A stretch of 62,124 nt of DNA, taken from assembly GCA_001295905.1 (NCBI GenBank), contig LJHT01000040.1:1-62124 (forward strand), written 5' to 3'. The position numbers were made by a program, and so were the translations under genes. Origin of the DNA: a beta proteobacterium AAP51 (lineage in GTDB: Bacteria > Pseudomonadota > Gammaproteobacteria > Burkholderiales > Burkholderiaceae_C). This document shows positions 40,952 through 49,003 of this stretch, one piece after another; position 1 is the stretch's first letter, and each line of letters begins with the position of its first letter. The notes under the pieces were generated by a model. It ran no database searches. It saw only the letters and a program-made list of their open reading frames with translations, and was not told the origin of the DNA.

Positions 40952-41671
40952 ATGCCTCGTGTGCTGGTGGTGGAGGATGAGGCCGCCATTGCAGAGCTGG
41001 TGGCCATGAACCTGCGCCATGCGGGCTTCGAGGTGGTGCTGGCCGAAGATGCAGAACAAGCCCGGCGCGCCGTGGCCGATGAACTGCCCGATCTCGTGCT
41101 GCTCGACTGGATGCTGCCGGGCCACAGCGGCGTTCAGCTGGCGCAGCAGTGGCGCGCCGACGCGCGCACGCGGCCCCTGCCGGTCATCATGCTGACGGCG
41201 CGTGCGGGCGAAGACGACAAGATCTCGGGCCTGGACGCCGGTGCCGACGACTACCTCACAAAGCCGTTCTCGACCAAGGAACTGCTGGCGCGCATCCGCG
41301 CGGTGCTGCGCCGGCGTGCCCCGGAAGCGCTGGACGCGGCGGTGGAAATCAACGGCCTGCGCCTGGACCCCGTGACCCACCGCGTGACCCGCCGCCTGGA
41401 AGGCAGCGACGAGCCGCGCGAGGCCAAGATGGGACCTACCGAGTTCCGGCTGCTGCATTTCCTGATGAGCCACCCCGAGCGCGTGCATACCCGCCCGCAG
41501 CTGCTGGACCGCATCTGGGGCGACCACGTCTTCATCGAAGAGCGCACGGTCGATGTGCACATCAAGCGCCTGCGCGAGGCCCTGGCGCCCCTGGAATGCT
41601 CAACACTGGTGGAAACCGTGCGCGGGGCCGGCTACCGGCTGACGCAGCAGCCCGGCTCCGCCTCGGGCTGA
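40952..41671 (+). CDS. phoB: Phosphate response regulator PhoB
   Basis: A 239-residue OmpR-family response regulator activating phosphate-starvation genes through PHO boxes. The receiver domain has the acidic pair Glu9-Asp10 (VVEDE), phospho-acceptor Asp52 (LLDWMLPG), Thr in MLTARAGE and Lys in YLTKPF. The C-terminal winged helix (~135-235) includes GPTEFRLLHFLM and the recognition-helix segment RTVDVHIKRLREAL. I prefer ATG 40952; GTG 40934, overlapping the phoU stop, would add six residues. PHO boxes upstream of pstS in this window are its likely targets. Confidence 0.96.
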   Translation: MPRVLVVEDEAAIAELVAMNLRHAGFEVVLAEDAEQARRAVADELPDLVLLDWMLPGHSGVQLAQQWRADARTRPLPVIMLTARAGEDDKISGLDAGADDYLTKPFSTKELLARIRAVLRRRAPEALDAAVEINGLRLDPVTHRVTRRLEGSDEPREAKMGPTEFRLLHFLMSHPERVHTRPQLLDRIWGDHVFIEERTVDVHIKRLREALAPLECSTLVETVRGAGYRLTQQPGSASG

Positions 41672-41687
41672 GGGCCGGGGAACACAC

Positions 41688-43031
41688 ATGGGCTGGTGGC
41701 TGGCGCGCACCCTGGGGGTGCTGTTCCTGGTGCTGCTGGGCGCCGTCTGCGGGGCCTTTGTCGGCAGCGTGCTGCAGAAGTTCAGCGCCGTCGGCCCCTT
41801 GATCGGCGCCTTGTTCGGCAGCCTGCTGGCCCTGACGCTGGCTCTGCTGCGGGATGCCTGGCGCGGCCAGGCCCTGATGAACTGGCTGCGCGGGCCGCTG
41901 ACGACGCCGGCGCCGCGCGACAGCGGCTTCTGGGGCGAGATGGCCTACCGCGTCGAGAAGGCCCTGCGGGTGCGTGAACTCGGCACCCAGCGGGAGAGCG
42001 AGCGGCTGGCGCAGTTTCTCTCGGCCATCGAGGCCTCGCCCAACGGCGTGATGCTGCTGGACAGCGGCGACCAGATCGAGTGGTGCAACTCCGTGGCCGC
42101 CGAGCACTTCGGCCTGGACCCCGAGCGCGACCGCCGTCAGCGCGTCACCAACCTCGTGCGTTCGCCGGCATTCGTGGCACACCTGCAGGGCGGGCGCTTC
42201 GAAGAGCCGGTGGAGTTTGCCGGGCCGCTGGGCCGCAGTTCGCTGTCGGTGCTGGTGCGCCCCTATGGCGACGGCCTGCGGCTGGTGCTGTCGCAGGACA
42301 TCACCGCACGCGAGCGCACAGAAGCCATGCGGCGCGACTTCGTCGCCAACGTCTCGCACGAAATCCGCACGCCGCTCACCGTGCTGGCCGGCTTCGTGGA
42401 GACGCTGACGCAGCTGCCCTTGTCGGAACCCGAGCGCCAGCGGGTGCTGCAGCTGATGGGCCAGCAGGCCGAGCGCATGCAGGCCCTGGTGGGCGACCTG
42501 CTCACGCTCGCGCGGCTGGAAGGCAGCCCGCGCCCGGCCCCCGACCGCTGGTACCGCATGGGCGAGGTGATGCAGCAGGCCCGGCGCGATGCCGAGGGTC
42601 TGTCAGCCGGCCGCCACACGATCAGCAGCGAAGGCGGCGAAGACGTCGAAGTGGCCGGCAGCGACGCCGAGCTCTACAGCGCCGTGGCCAACCTGCTGAA
42701 CAACGCCGTGCGCTACACGCCCGAGGGCGGCCTGATCCACCTGCGCTGGGTGTGGCGCGACGATGGCGGTGGCGAGATCGAGGTGCAGGACACCGGCATC
42801 GGCATCGCCCGTGAACACCTCAGCCGGCTGACGGAACGCTTCTACCGCGTGGACGGCAGCCGCTCGCGCGACACCGGGGGCACCGGTCTCGGTCTTTCGA
42901 TCGTCAAGCACGTGGCGCAGCGCCATGGCGGTGAGATCGAAGTGAGCAGCGAGCCCGGGAAGGGCAGCTGTTTCCGCCTGGTGCTGCCGGCGCTGCGTGT
43001 GCGGCGTGTGCGCGAGGTGCTTGCGGCCTGA
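41688..43031 (+). CDS. phoR: Phosphate regulon sensor histidine kinase PhoR
   Basis: A 447-residue membrane histidine kinase controlling PhoB. Two N-terminal hydrophobic segments (~8-28, ~36-54) with almost no periplasmic loop, as in other PhoR proteins, fit sensing through PstSCAB-PhoU. A PAS domain (~105-205) is followed by the phosphorylated His in FVANVSHEIRTPLTVLAGF, the N box LNNAVRYTPEGG, the G1 box DTGIGI and the G2 box GGTGLGLSIVKH. It ends the pst-pho cluster, 21 bases before a convergent gene. Confidence 0.97.
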   Translation: MGWWLARTLGVLFLVLLGAVCGAFVGSVLQKFSAVGPLIGALFGSLLALTLALLRDAWRGQALMNWLRGPLTTPAPRDSGFWGEMAYRVEKALRVRELGTQRESERLAQFLSAIEASPNGVMLLDSGDQIEWCNSVAAEHFGLDPERDRRQRVTNLVRSPAFVAHLQGGRFEEPVEFAGPLGRSSLSVLVRPYGDGLRLVLSQDITARERTEAMRRDFVANVSHEIRTPLTVLAGFVETLTQLPLSEPERQRVLQLMGQQAERMQALVGDLLTLARLEGSPRPAPDRWYRMGEVMQQARRDAEGLSAGRHTISSEGGEDVEVAGSDAELYSAVANLLNNAVRYTPEGGLIHLRWVWRDDGGGEIEVQDTGIGIAREHLSRLTERFYRVDGSRSRDTGGTGLGLSIVKHVAQRHGGEIEVSSEPGKGSCFRLVLPALRVRRVREVLAA

Positions 43032-43052
43032 GACCAGGCGCCCATCAGGCGG

Positions 43053-44696
43053 TCAACGCGCCTCGGCCGGCAGTTTGCGCAGCACCTGCGTGATCTCGTC
43101 ACGTTCGGCAGGCCTGCGCACTTCCCCCAGCAGCTGCCAGCCCGCGGGCAGCGGGGGCAGCGCCTGGTTCCGGATGACGCGGACATGGTGGTCGCAGGCG
43201 CCTTGCAGGGCCGCGGGGCGGGCGTCCACGCGCCAGCCGCCGAAGTGTTCCAGCGCCGCCACCGAGGCTGCAGGCAGGGTGGGGCCGGCAATGCAGGTCT
43301 GCGGCGGCACCAGGGTCGCCACACGCTCCACCCACACGCGCGGGCTGCGTGCGTAGTCCAGGCCAGGCAGCCACAGCGTCATCAACAGCAGCCAGCACAG
43401 CGCCACGCCTCCGGCCGGCAACACCAGACTCTTCCACAGCGCCTCGCGGTGGCGGCCGGTGCGCCAGCGCAGCAGCCACAGCCAGGCCAGCGTGCCCAAG
43501 GCGGCCAGCAGCAGGGCCAGCAGGGAAAAGGGCGCTTCGAAGCCCGGCGCCAGCTTGGCCACGTTCGCCGCGGTCTTGGCGGGCGTGCCGGTGTGCATGG
43601 CGACGTAGATCACCCAGATGGTGATGGCGCACAGCGTGAAGAAGAACATCGAGAACCAGTCGATGGCCGCCGCCGCACTGCGCCGCAGCGTGGGCAGCGC
43701 GAACGCGGCCAGCACGGCCAGCCCGGGCAGGCCCAGCATGAGGGCGCGGTCCGAGCCGCCCATGGCCACGTTCGCCACCAGCGCCACGAGCACGGCCACC
43801 AGCGGCACCGACAGATGCCGGTGCGACCAGTGGCGCCGCCAGCGCCACAGCGTCCACAAGGCCAGGGGCCAGGCCGGCCACATGAACCACAGCCACTGGC
43901 GCGCCAGCGACTGCAGGTCATCGGGCTGCAGGCCCAGGGTGCGCCAGCGCCAGGCCCCCAGGGCCATGGCCAGCAGCGCAGCCCCGGCCATCGCCAGGGC
44001 CACCCAGACCGTGAAGGCCCGCACCTGGGCGTAGCGCGAGAAGGCGCAGACCAGCAGGCCGCCCAGCCCCACGGCCAGGGCCATGCTGGGAGCGCCGCTG
44101 CCCGCCAGCAAGGGCAGGGCGGCCAGCACCGCCAGGCGCGACGCCAGCGGCCGGTAGGGCGCTGCCGCCAAGCCGTAGGTGAACAGCGCCATCGCGCAGA
44201 GCTGGCCCAGTTCAGGCGTGGTCTCGTGGCCCAGCTGCAGCAGGCCCAGCGTGGCCATCAGGGCCAGCACCGCACCGTCGGCCACGGCGCGGGCATAGTC
44301 CACCGGCGCCGCTTCGCCGCCGAAGGCGAAGGGCACCGGCTGTGCAGCGTCGGTGCGCGCCAGGTGGAAGGTGGTGTACCAGGTGAGCGCGAGCGTCAGC
44401 GCCAGCAGCAGCGCGAAGGGCACGCGCGCGGCGAGCGCGGGTTCGAGCCAACCCTGGCCCAGCAGGATGAACACCGCGCCCAGCCAGTGCGGCAGAAGCG
44501 CGGTGTCGGCCTGCACGCCGCCCAGCATGGGCGCCCACCAGCTGGTGCGGCCCTCGGCGATGGCCACCATCTGGCCGAAGGCGGCGATGTCGGCATTGCG
44601 CCAGGGGTCGCGCCCCACCAGGCCGGGCAGCAGATAGGCCGCGCAAAGCAGCAGCAGCGGCACGCGCGGCAGTCGGCGCGCACCACGCACGGTCAC
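43053..44696 (-). CDS. Polytopic membrane protein, GT39/ArnT-like glycosyltransferase family
   Basis: A protein of about 547 residues with roughly 11-12 hydrophobic segments and a short soluble C-terminal domain (~460-547). Its first loop, GRDPWRNADIAAFGQMVAI, aligns in position with the catalytic acidic loop of PMT/ArnT-type enzymes that use lipid-linked sugars, but the usual Asp-Glu pair reads Asp-Pro, so activity is uncertain. The longest frame begins at TTG 44777, inside the rpmE2 terminator, so I place the start at GTG 44696; TTG 44720 and GTG 44690 are alternatives and none has a good ribosome site. It is convergent with phoR. Substrate unknown. Confidence 0.7.
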   Translation of the reverse strand: MTVRGARRLPRVPLLLLCAAYLLPGLVGRDPWRNADIAAFGQMVAIAEGRTSWWAPMLGGVQADTALLPHWLGAVFILLGQGWLEPALAARVPFALLLALTLALTWYTTFHLARTDAAQPVPFAFGGEAAPVDYARAVADGAVLALMATLGLLQLGHETTPELGQLCAMALFTYGLAAAPYRPLASRLAVLAALPLLAGSGAPSMALAVGLGGLLVCAFSRYAQVRAFTVWVALAMAGAALLAMALGAWRWRTLGLQPDDLQSLARQWLWFMWPAWPLALWTLWRWRRHWSHRHLSVPLVAVLVALVANVAMGGSDRALMLGLPGLAVLAAFALPTLRRSAAAAIDWFSMFFFTLCAITIWVIYVAMHTGTPAKTAANVAKLAPGFEAPFSLLALLLAALGTLAWLWLLRWRTGRHREALWKSLVLPAGGVALCWLLLMTLWLPGLDYARSPRVWVERVATLVPPQTCIAGPTLPAASVAALEHFGGWRVDARPAALQGACDHHVRVIRNQALPPLPAGWQLLGEVRRPAERDEITQVLRKLPAEAR

Positions 44697-44775
44697 CAGG
44701 GCGGGCTTGGGGCTGTTCAAGGCAGGATGGATGCTAACGAACGCGACATACGCGCCCAGGCAGCGCGGCAGCAAC

Positions 44776-44800
44776 AAAAAGGGCAGCCGAAGCTGCCCTT
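44776..44800 (-). terminator. Rho-independent terminator of rpmE2
   Basis: On the minus strand, the stem GGGCAGC/GCTGCCC with a TTCG loop is followed by five T residues. It lies about 55 bases after the rpmE2 stop and just before the membrane protein gene, which therefore needs its own promoter or read-through. Confidence 0.88.
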
Positions 44801-44852
44801 GTGCATGGAAGGCGAAAGGCGGGTGGGCCGAAAGGCCGCCGACCCGTCGTCT

Positions 44853-45113
44853 TCAGGCGGTCTTCTTGAGGTGCGCAAACTTGTTGCGGAACTTCTCGAC
44901 ACGGCCGCCGAGGTTGTCCACGCTCTTCTGCGTGCCGGTGTAGAAGGGGTGCGTCTCGCTGGTGGTTTCCAGCTTGATGAGCGGCAGCTCGCGGCCGTCT
45001 TCGAGCTTGATCGTCTCGCGCGTCGGGGCGCAGGAGCGCGTGACGAACTTGAAGCCGTTGGAAAGGTCCTGGAAGCAGACCTCGCGGTAGTTCGGGTGGA
45101 TGCCGTCTTTCAT
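44853..45113 (-). CDS. rpmE2: 50S ribosomal protein L31 type B
   Basis: An 86-residue large-subunit protein that bridges toward the 30S head. The N-terminus [20 protein letters not shown] is typical of the family. The zinc-binding CxxC pair of type A L31 is absent, so this is the zinc-independent type B form. The closing [13 protein letters not shown] is standard. ATG 45113 has GAGG upstream; the longer frame to 45161 is not supported. It has its own promoter (TACAAT) and terminator. Confidence 0.96.
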   Translation of the reverse strand: MKDGIHPNYREVCFQDLSNGFKFVTRSCAPTRETIKLEDGRELPLIKLETTSETHPFYTGTQKSVDNLGGRVEKFRNKFAHLKKTA

Positions 45114-45201
45114 CAGATGCCTCTTTGCTGTTCGGGAGCCACGTTGCACCGCGCAACGCACTTGCCGGGGGCTGATTCGCCTGGATGGCGAAAAACCCAG
45201 G

Positions 45202-45207
45202 ATTGTA
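45202..45207 (-). promoter_or_regulatory. -10 element of rpmE2
   Basis: TACAAT on the minus strand directly before the end of rho, giving a leader of about 80 bases to the rpmE2 start. The upstream -35 position lies in the rho coding end and matches poorly. Confidence 0.45.
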
Positions 45208-45222
45208 GACCAGCGCGCGGGC

Positions 45223-46488
45223 TCAGCCGCCGCGCCGCATCATGTCGAAGAAGTCGAGGTTGTTCTTGCTCTGCTTCATCTTGTCGAGCACGAACTCCAT
45301 CGCCTCGATCTCGTCCATGTTGTAGAGCAGCTTGCGCAGGATCCAGCTCTTCTGAAGGATCTCGGGCTTGAGCAGCAGCTCTTCGCGGCGCGTGCCGCTC
45401 TTGTTGATCAGGATGGACGGGTAGACGCGCTTCTCGGCCATGCGGCGGTCGAGGTGAATTTCGCAGTTGCCGGTGCCCTTGAACTCTTCGTAGATGACCT
45501 CGTCCATCTTCGAGCCGGTGTCGATGAGCGCCGTGCCGATGATGGTGAGGCTGCCGCCTTCTTCCACGTTGCGCGCGGCGCCGAAGAAGCGCTTGGGGCG
45601 CTGCAGCGCGTTGGCGTCGACACCGCCCGTGAGCACCTTGCCGCTGCTGGGCAGCACGTTGTTGTAGGCCCGGGCCAGACGCGTGATGCTGTCGAGCAGG
45701 ATGACGACGTCCTTCTTCAGCTCGACCAGGCGCTTGGCGCGCTCGATCACCATCTCGGCCACCTGCACGTGGCGGGCGGCGGGTTCGTCGAAGGTGGAGC
45801 TGATGACCTCGCCGCGCACGCCGCGCACCATCTCGGTCACTTCCTCGGGCCGCTCGTCGACCAGCAGCACGATCAGGTGCACCTCGGGGTGGTTGGCCAC
45901 CAGCGCGTGGGCGATCTGCTTCATCATGACCGTCTTGCCGGTCTTGGGCTGGGCCACCAGCAGCGCGCGCTGGCCTTTGCCGATGGGCGCGATGAGGTCG
46001 ATGATGCGGCTGGTGACGTTCTCTTCGCCCTTGAAGTTGTCGCGCTCGAGCTTGAACTGCTCCTTGGGAAACAAGGGCGTCAGGTTCTCGAACATGATCT
46101 TGTGCTTGCTCTCCTCGGGCGTCACGCCATTCACGCGGTCGACCTTGACCAGCGCGAAGTAACGTTCACCGTCCTTGGGCACGCGCACTTCACCTTCCAC
46201 CATGTCGCCGGTGTGCAGGTTGAAGCGGCGGATCTGGCTCGGGCTCAGGTAGATGTCATCGGTGCTGGCCATGTAGCTGGCCTCGATGCTGCGCAGGAAG
46301 CCGAAGCCATCGGGCAGCACTTCGAGCACGCCGTCGCCGAAGACCTGCTCGCCGGCCTTGGCGCGCTTTTTCATGATCGCGAACATCAGCTCCTGCTTGC
46401 GCAGGCGGGCCACGTTCTCGATCTCCAGCGCCTCGCCCATCGTGATGAGCTCGGAAACGTGCTGGGCCTTCAGTTCGGACAAGTGCAT
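45223..46488 (-). CDS. rho: Transcription termination factor Rho
   Basis: A 421-residue hexameric RNA helicase that terminates transcription and rescues stalled polymerase. The N-terminal helical domain ([15 protein letters not shown]) is followed by the primary RNA-binding domain (~50-125, with DGFGFLRS). The ATPase core has Walker [23 protein letters not shown], the Q-loop region with [15 protein letters not shown] and Arg-rich ending [11 protein letters not shown]. Length is standard. A perfect TATAAT lies about 210 bases upstream, giving a long leader of the sort used for Rho autoregulation in E. coli. Confidence 0.98.
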   Translation of the reverse strand: MHLSELKAQHVSELITMGEALEIENVARLRKQELMFAIMKKRAKAGEQVFGDGVLEVLPDGFGFLRSIEASYMASTDDIYLSPSQIRRFNLHTGDMVEGEVRVPKDGERYFALVKVDRVNGVTPEESKHKIMFENLTPLFPKEQFKLERDNFKGEENVTSRIIDLIAPIGKGQRALLVAQPKTGKTVMMKQIAHALVANHPEVHLIVLLVDERPEEVTEMVRGVRGEVISSTFDEPAARHVQVAEMVIERAKRLVELKKDVVILLDSITRLARAYNNVLPSSGKVLTGGVDANALQRPKRFFGAARNVEEGGSLTIIGTALIDTGSKMDEVIYEEFKGTGNCEIHLDRRMAEKRVYPSILINKSGTRREELLLKPEILQKSWILRKLLYNMDEIEAMEFVLDKMKQSKNNLDFFDMMRRGG

Positions 46489-46698
46489 GGGGCAGCACCC
46501 TTGGGGGAAGATGCGTTGCAGCCGGCTGGCCTTGCAGGGTGCAGGGCGGGCGGGGATGCGTTATCGCTGGTGGTTGGCGCCAGGTTCACGCGGCGGGCCC
46601 GGGGGGGCCGGCCATCGCCGGCATGTTCAGGGCCGGCGCATGGGCGTGGTGGCGGGACAGCTGGCGCGCCCTTGGGTCGGGCGCGGCCAGTGCCTTGA

Positions 46699-46704
46699 AT
46701 TATA
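46699..46704 (-). promoter_or_regulatory. -10 element of rho, overlapping the trxA stop
   Basis: TATAAT, a perfect consensus hexamer on the minus strand, includes the trxA stop TAA. Transcription would start near 46692, leaving a ~200-base untranslated leader before rho. That leader (46489-46692) is GC-rich with several dyads and no gene. Confidence 0.55.
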
Positions 46705-47029
46705 GATGACCGTCGAGGAAGGCCGTCAGCTGTGCCTTCGACAGCGCGCCCACCTTGGTGGCAGCCAGCTGGCCGCCCTTGAACAGCATCAGCGTCGGAA
46801 TGCCGCGGATGCCGAACTTGCCCGGCACCTCGCGGTTCTCGTCGACGTTCATCTTCGCGATCTGCACGCGCCCTTCGTAGTCCTTCGACACGTCGTCGAG
46901 GATGGGCGCAATCATCTTGCAAGGGCCACACCACTCGGCCCAGTAGTCCACCAGCACGGGCTTGTCGGAAGCCAGCACGTCGGTGTCGAAAGAGTCGTCG
47001 GTGATGTGTTTGATCAGTTCGCTGCTCAT
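46700..47029 (-). CDS. trxA: Thioredoxin
   Basis: A 109-residue cytoplasmic disulfide reductant with the active site WCGPC (~33-37) in [17 protein letters not shown]. The cis-proline is in [14 protein letters not shown]. The start ATG 47029 is preceded by GGAG; the open frame extending to 47209 is an artefact. It is followed by rho on the same strand, a common pairing, and is divergent from the kinase-like gene across 183 bases in which I see no further gene. Confidence 0.98.
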   Translation of the reverse strand: MSSELIKHITDDSFDTDVLASDKPVLVDYWAEWCGPCKMIAPILDDVSKDYEGRVQIAKMNVDENREVPGKFGIRGIPTLMLFKGGQLAATKVGALSKAQLTAFLDGHL

Positions 47030-47212
47030 GGGGGTCTCCAGGACCTGGGGCGGGGTGCGGGCATGGGTTGCCGCCGCTGCTATCGATTTTGTCACATCGG
47101 TCCCGCGCCAGCCGGCGGCGAAGAACTCGCTGCACCGCCGCAGAAGTGCTCGGCCTTCGCGGGCTTGTTCATGGCTTTGGCCGGGGTGCAGTCGCGGTTC
47201 AATGCACATGCC

Positions 47213-49003
47213 ATGCCATCCGCCACTTCAGACAACCCGGCCCCGGCCCGCAGCGCCGCCGTGCGCTGGTTCGGGCGCCTGCAGCTGCTGCAGCTGCTGG
47301 GCAAGAGCGAGCGCACCATGGCCTGGCGCGTGGCCGACCCCCGCAGCGGCCAGGAACTGGTGCTGGTGCTGCCGCGCGTGCAACCCGCCGGCGCGGCCGC
47401 GATGGAGCGGTGGCAGCAGACCATCGCCCAGGCTTCGCGCCTGAACCACCCGCAGCTCGCGGCGGTGGTCGACACCGGGGTGCAGGACGGGTGGCCCTTC
47501 GTCGCCTACGACCCGCGCGACTGCGCCACCGTCAGCCAGCGCCTGCCCACACGCGGCCTGCCCGGCGCCGAGGCCGCGGCCTGGGTGACGCAGACGCTGC
47601 AGGGCCTGGCCTACGCCCACGAAGCGGGCTTAAGCCACTACGACCTGCAGCCGCACCTGCTCTTCGTCAGCGACAGCGGCCAGCTGCGCGTGGCGGGGCT
47701 CGGCGTGGCCTGCGAAATGGTGGGCGGCACCGACGGCGCCGGTACCGAGACCGGGGCCTTGCGCAACCAGCGCGATGCCGCCGAGCGCGACGTGCTGGGC
47801 TGCGGCCTGCTGCTGCACACGCTGCTGACCGGCCAGCCCGTGCTGGAGGAAGCCGACTTCGGCCGCGTCATCGCCCGCATGACGCCCCTGGGCCGTGAGA
47901 TGGTGCGCCTGCCCTGGACCACCGGCCAGCCCGTGCCCGAGCCCCTGCGCGCCATCGTCAACCGCGCCACCGGGCGCCAGGAGCGCCAGCGTTACCGCAA
48001 CGCCCGCACGCTGCTGCGCGCGCTGGAAGGCTGGCAGCACACCGAGGCGAACGCCGCGGGCCCGCTGGCGCTGCTGGCCGACAAGCTGCGCACGGCCGGC
48101 GTGCTGCCGGCTTCGCCCGGCGGGGCCGACCGCGCTGCGCGCGTGGCGCTGATGGAGCGCGAACGCACGATGGAGCTGGCCGAGGCCGTGCTGGAGGATC
48201 TGGCACTGTCATTCGAGTTGCTGCGCCTGGTGAATTCGGCCCAGGTGCGCGGTGCCCAGGTGTCGGGCAGCGGCCCGGTGCTGACGGTGCGCCGCGCCAT
48301 CGCCATGCTGGGATTGGACGGCGTGCGGCGTGCCGCGCTGGCGCTGCGGCCCTGGCCCGGGCCGCTGGCCGAGAGCGGCGCGGGCGACCTGCAGCGCCTG
48401 ATCGAACGCTGCCGCCGGGCCGCGCGCGTGGCCCTGGTGCTGCGGCCCGCGGGCTACGACGCCGAGGTGGTGTACCTCATCACTCTGCTGCAGAACCTGG
48501 GCCGCCTGGTGGTGAACTACCACTTCGCCGATGAAGCGCAGCAGATCCGCAAACTGATGCAGCCCGCGCCCTCGCCGCGCGAAGGCGAGCCCGAGGACCC
48601 GGGCATGAGCGAAGAAAGCGCGGCATTTGCGGTGCTGGGCGTGGACATCGAAGCCATCGGCGCGGCCGTGGCGCGGCATTGGAGCCTGGACGACAGCGTG
48701 CTGGCCATGGTGCGCCGGCAGCCGCTGGGCACCAACCCGCACACGCCTTCCAACGACGACGAGGTGCTGCGCCTGCTGGCCAGCTGCGGCAACGAGGCGG
48801 TGGACGCCCTGGCCCAGCCGGCGCCGCGCGTCGTGGCTGCGCTGACGCGCGTGGTCTCGCGCTATGGCCGCCTCTTCAACTTCGGCCTGCGCGAGCTGCA
48901 GGCCGCCCTGCAGGCCCAGGCCACCAGCGCGCTGGGTGTGCAGGAGAACCCGGCCCCGCCCGCCGCCACCGAACCCGCACCGCTGCAGAAGGCCGCACGT
49001 TGA
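47213..49003 (+). CDS. Pseudokinase-HDOD domain fusion protein
   Basis: A 596-residue predicted cytoplasmic protein with an N-terminal protein-kinase-like fold (~20-265) and a C-terminal HDOD domain (~305-500). Key catalytic residues are missing. The Gly loop reads [10 protein letters not shown], and no Lys stands in the following beta strand. HRDLKPxN is HYDLQPHL (His142, Asp144 kept; Lys and Asn lost), and DFG is GLG. The HDOD part shows [12 protein letters not shown] and [15 protein letters not shown] but no phosphodiesterase HD site, as in all HDOD domains. It overlaps the downstream active kinase gene by TTGA, so the pair is probably co-translated. ATG 47171 is an alternative start. A scaffold or allosteric partner role is my inference. 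Confidence 0.82.
   Translation: MPSATSDNPAPARSAAVRWFGRLQLLQLLGKSERTMAWRVADPRSGQELVLVLPRVQPAGAAAMERWQQTIAQASRLNHPQLAAVVDTGVQDGWPFVAYDPRDCATVSQRLPTRGLPGAEAAAWVTQTLQGLAYAHEAGLSHYDLQPHLLFVSDSGQLRVAGLGVACEMVGGTDGAGTETGALRNQRDAAERDVLGCGLLLHTLLTGQPVLEEADFGRVIARMTPLGREMVRLPWTTGQPVPEPLRAIVNRATGRQERQRYRNARTLLRALEGWQHTEANAAGPLALLADKLRTAGVLPASPGGADRAARVALMERERTMELAEAVLEDLALSFELLRLVNSAQVRGAQVSGSGPVLTVRRAIAMLGLDGVRRAALALRPWPGPLAESGAGDLQRLIERCRRAARVALVLRPAGYDAEVVYLITLLQNLGRLVVNYHFADEAQQIRKLMQPAPSPREGEPEDPGMSEESAAFAVLGVDIEAIGAAVARHWSLDDSVLAMVRRQPLGTNPHTPSNDDEVLRLLASCGNEAVDALAQPAPRVVAALTRVVSRYGRLFNFGLRELQAALQAQATSALGVQENPAPPAATEPAPLQKAAR

Noticed and set aside
44697..44777. TTG at 44777 as the start of the GT39-like protein
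   Set aside because: It lies in the T-tract of the rpmE2 terminator and the added 27 residues are not membrane-like, so a downstream start is more likely.
45100..46698. A 532-codon plus-strand open frame over rho
   Set aside because: Antisense artefact; rho on the minus strand is full length with all ATPase motifs.
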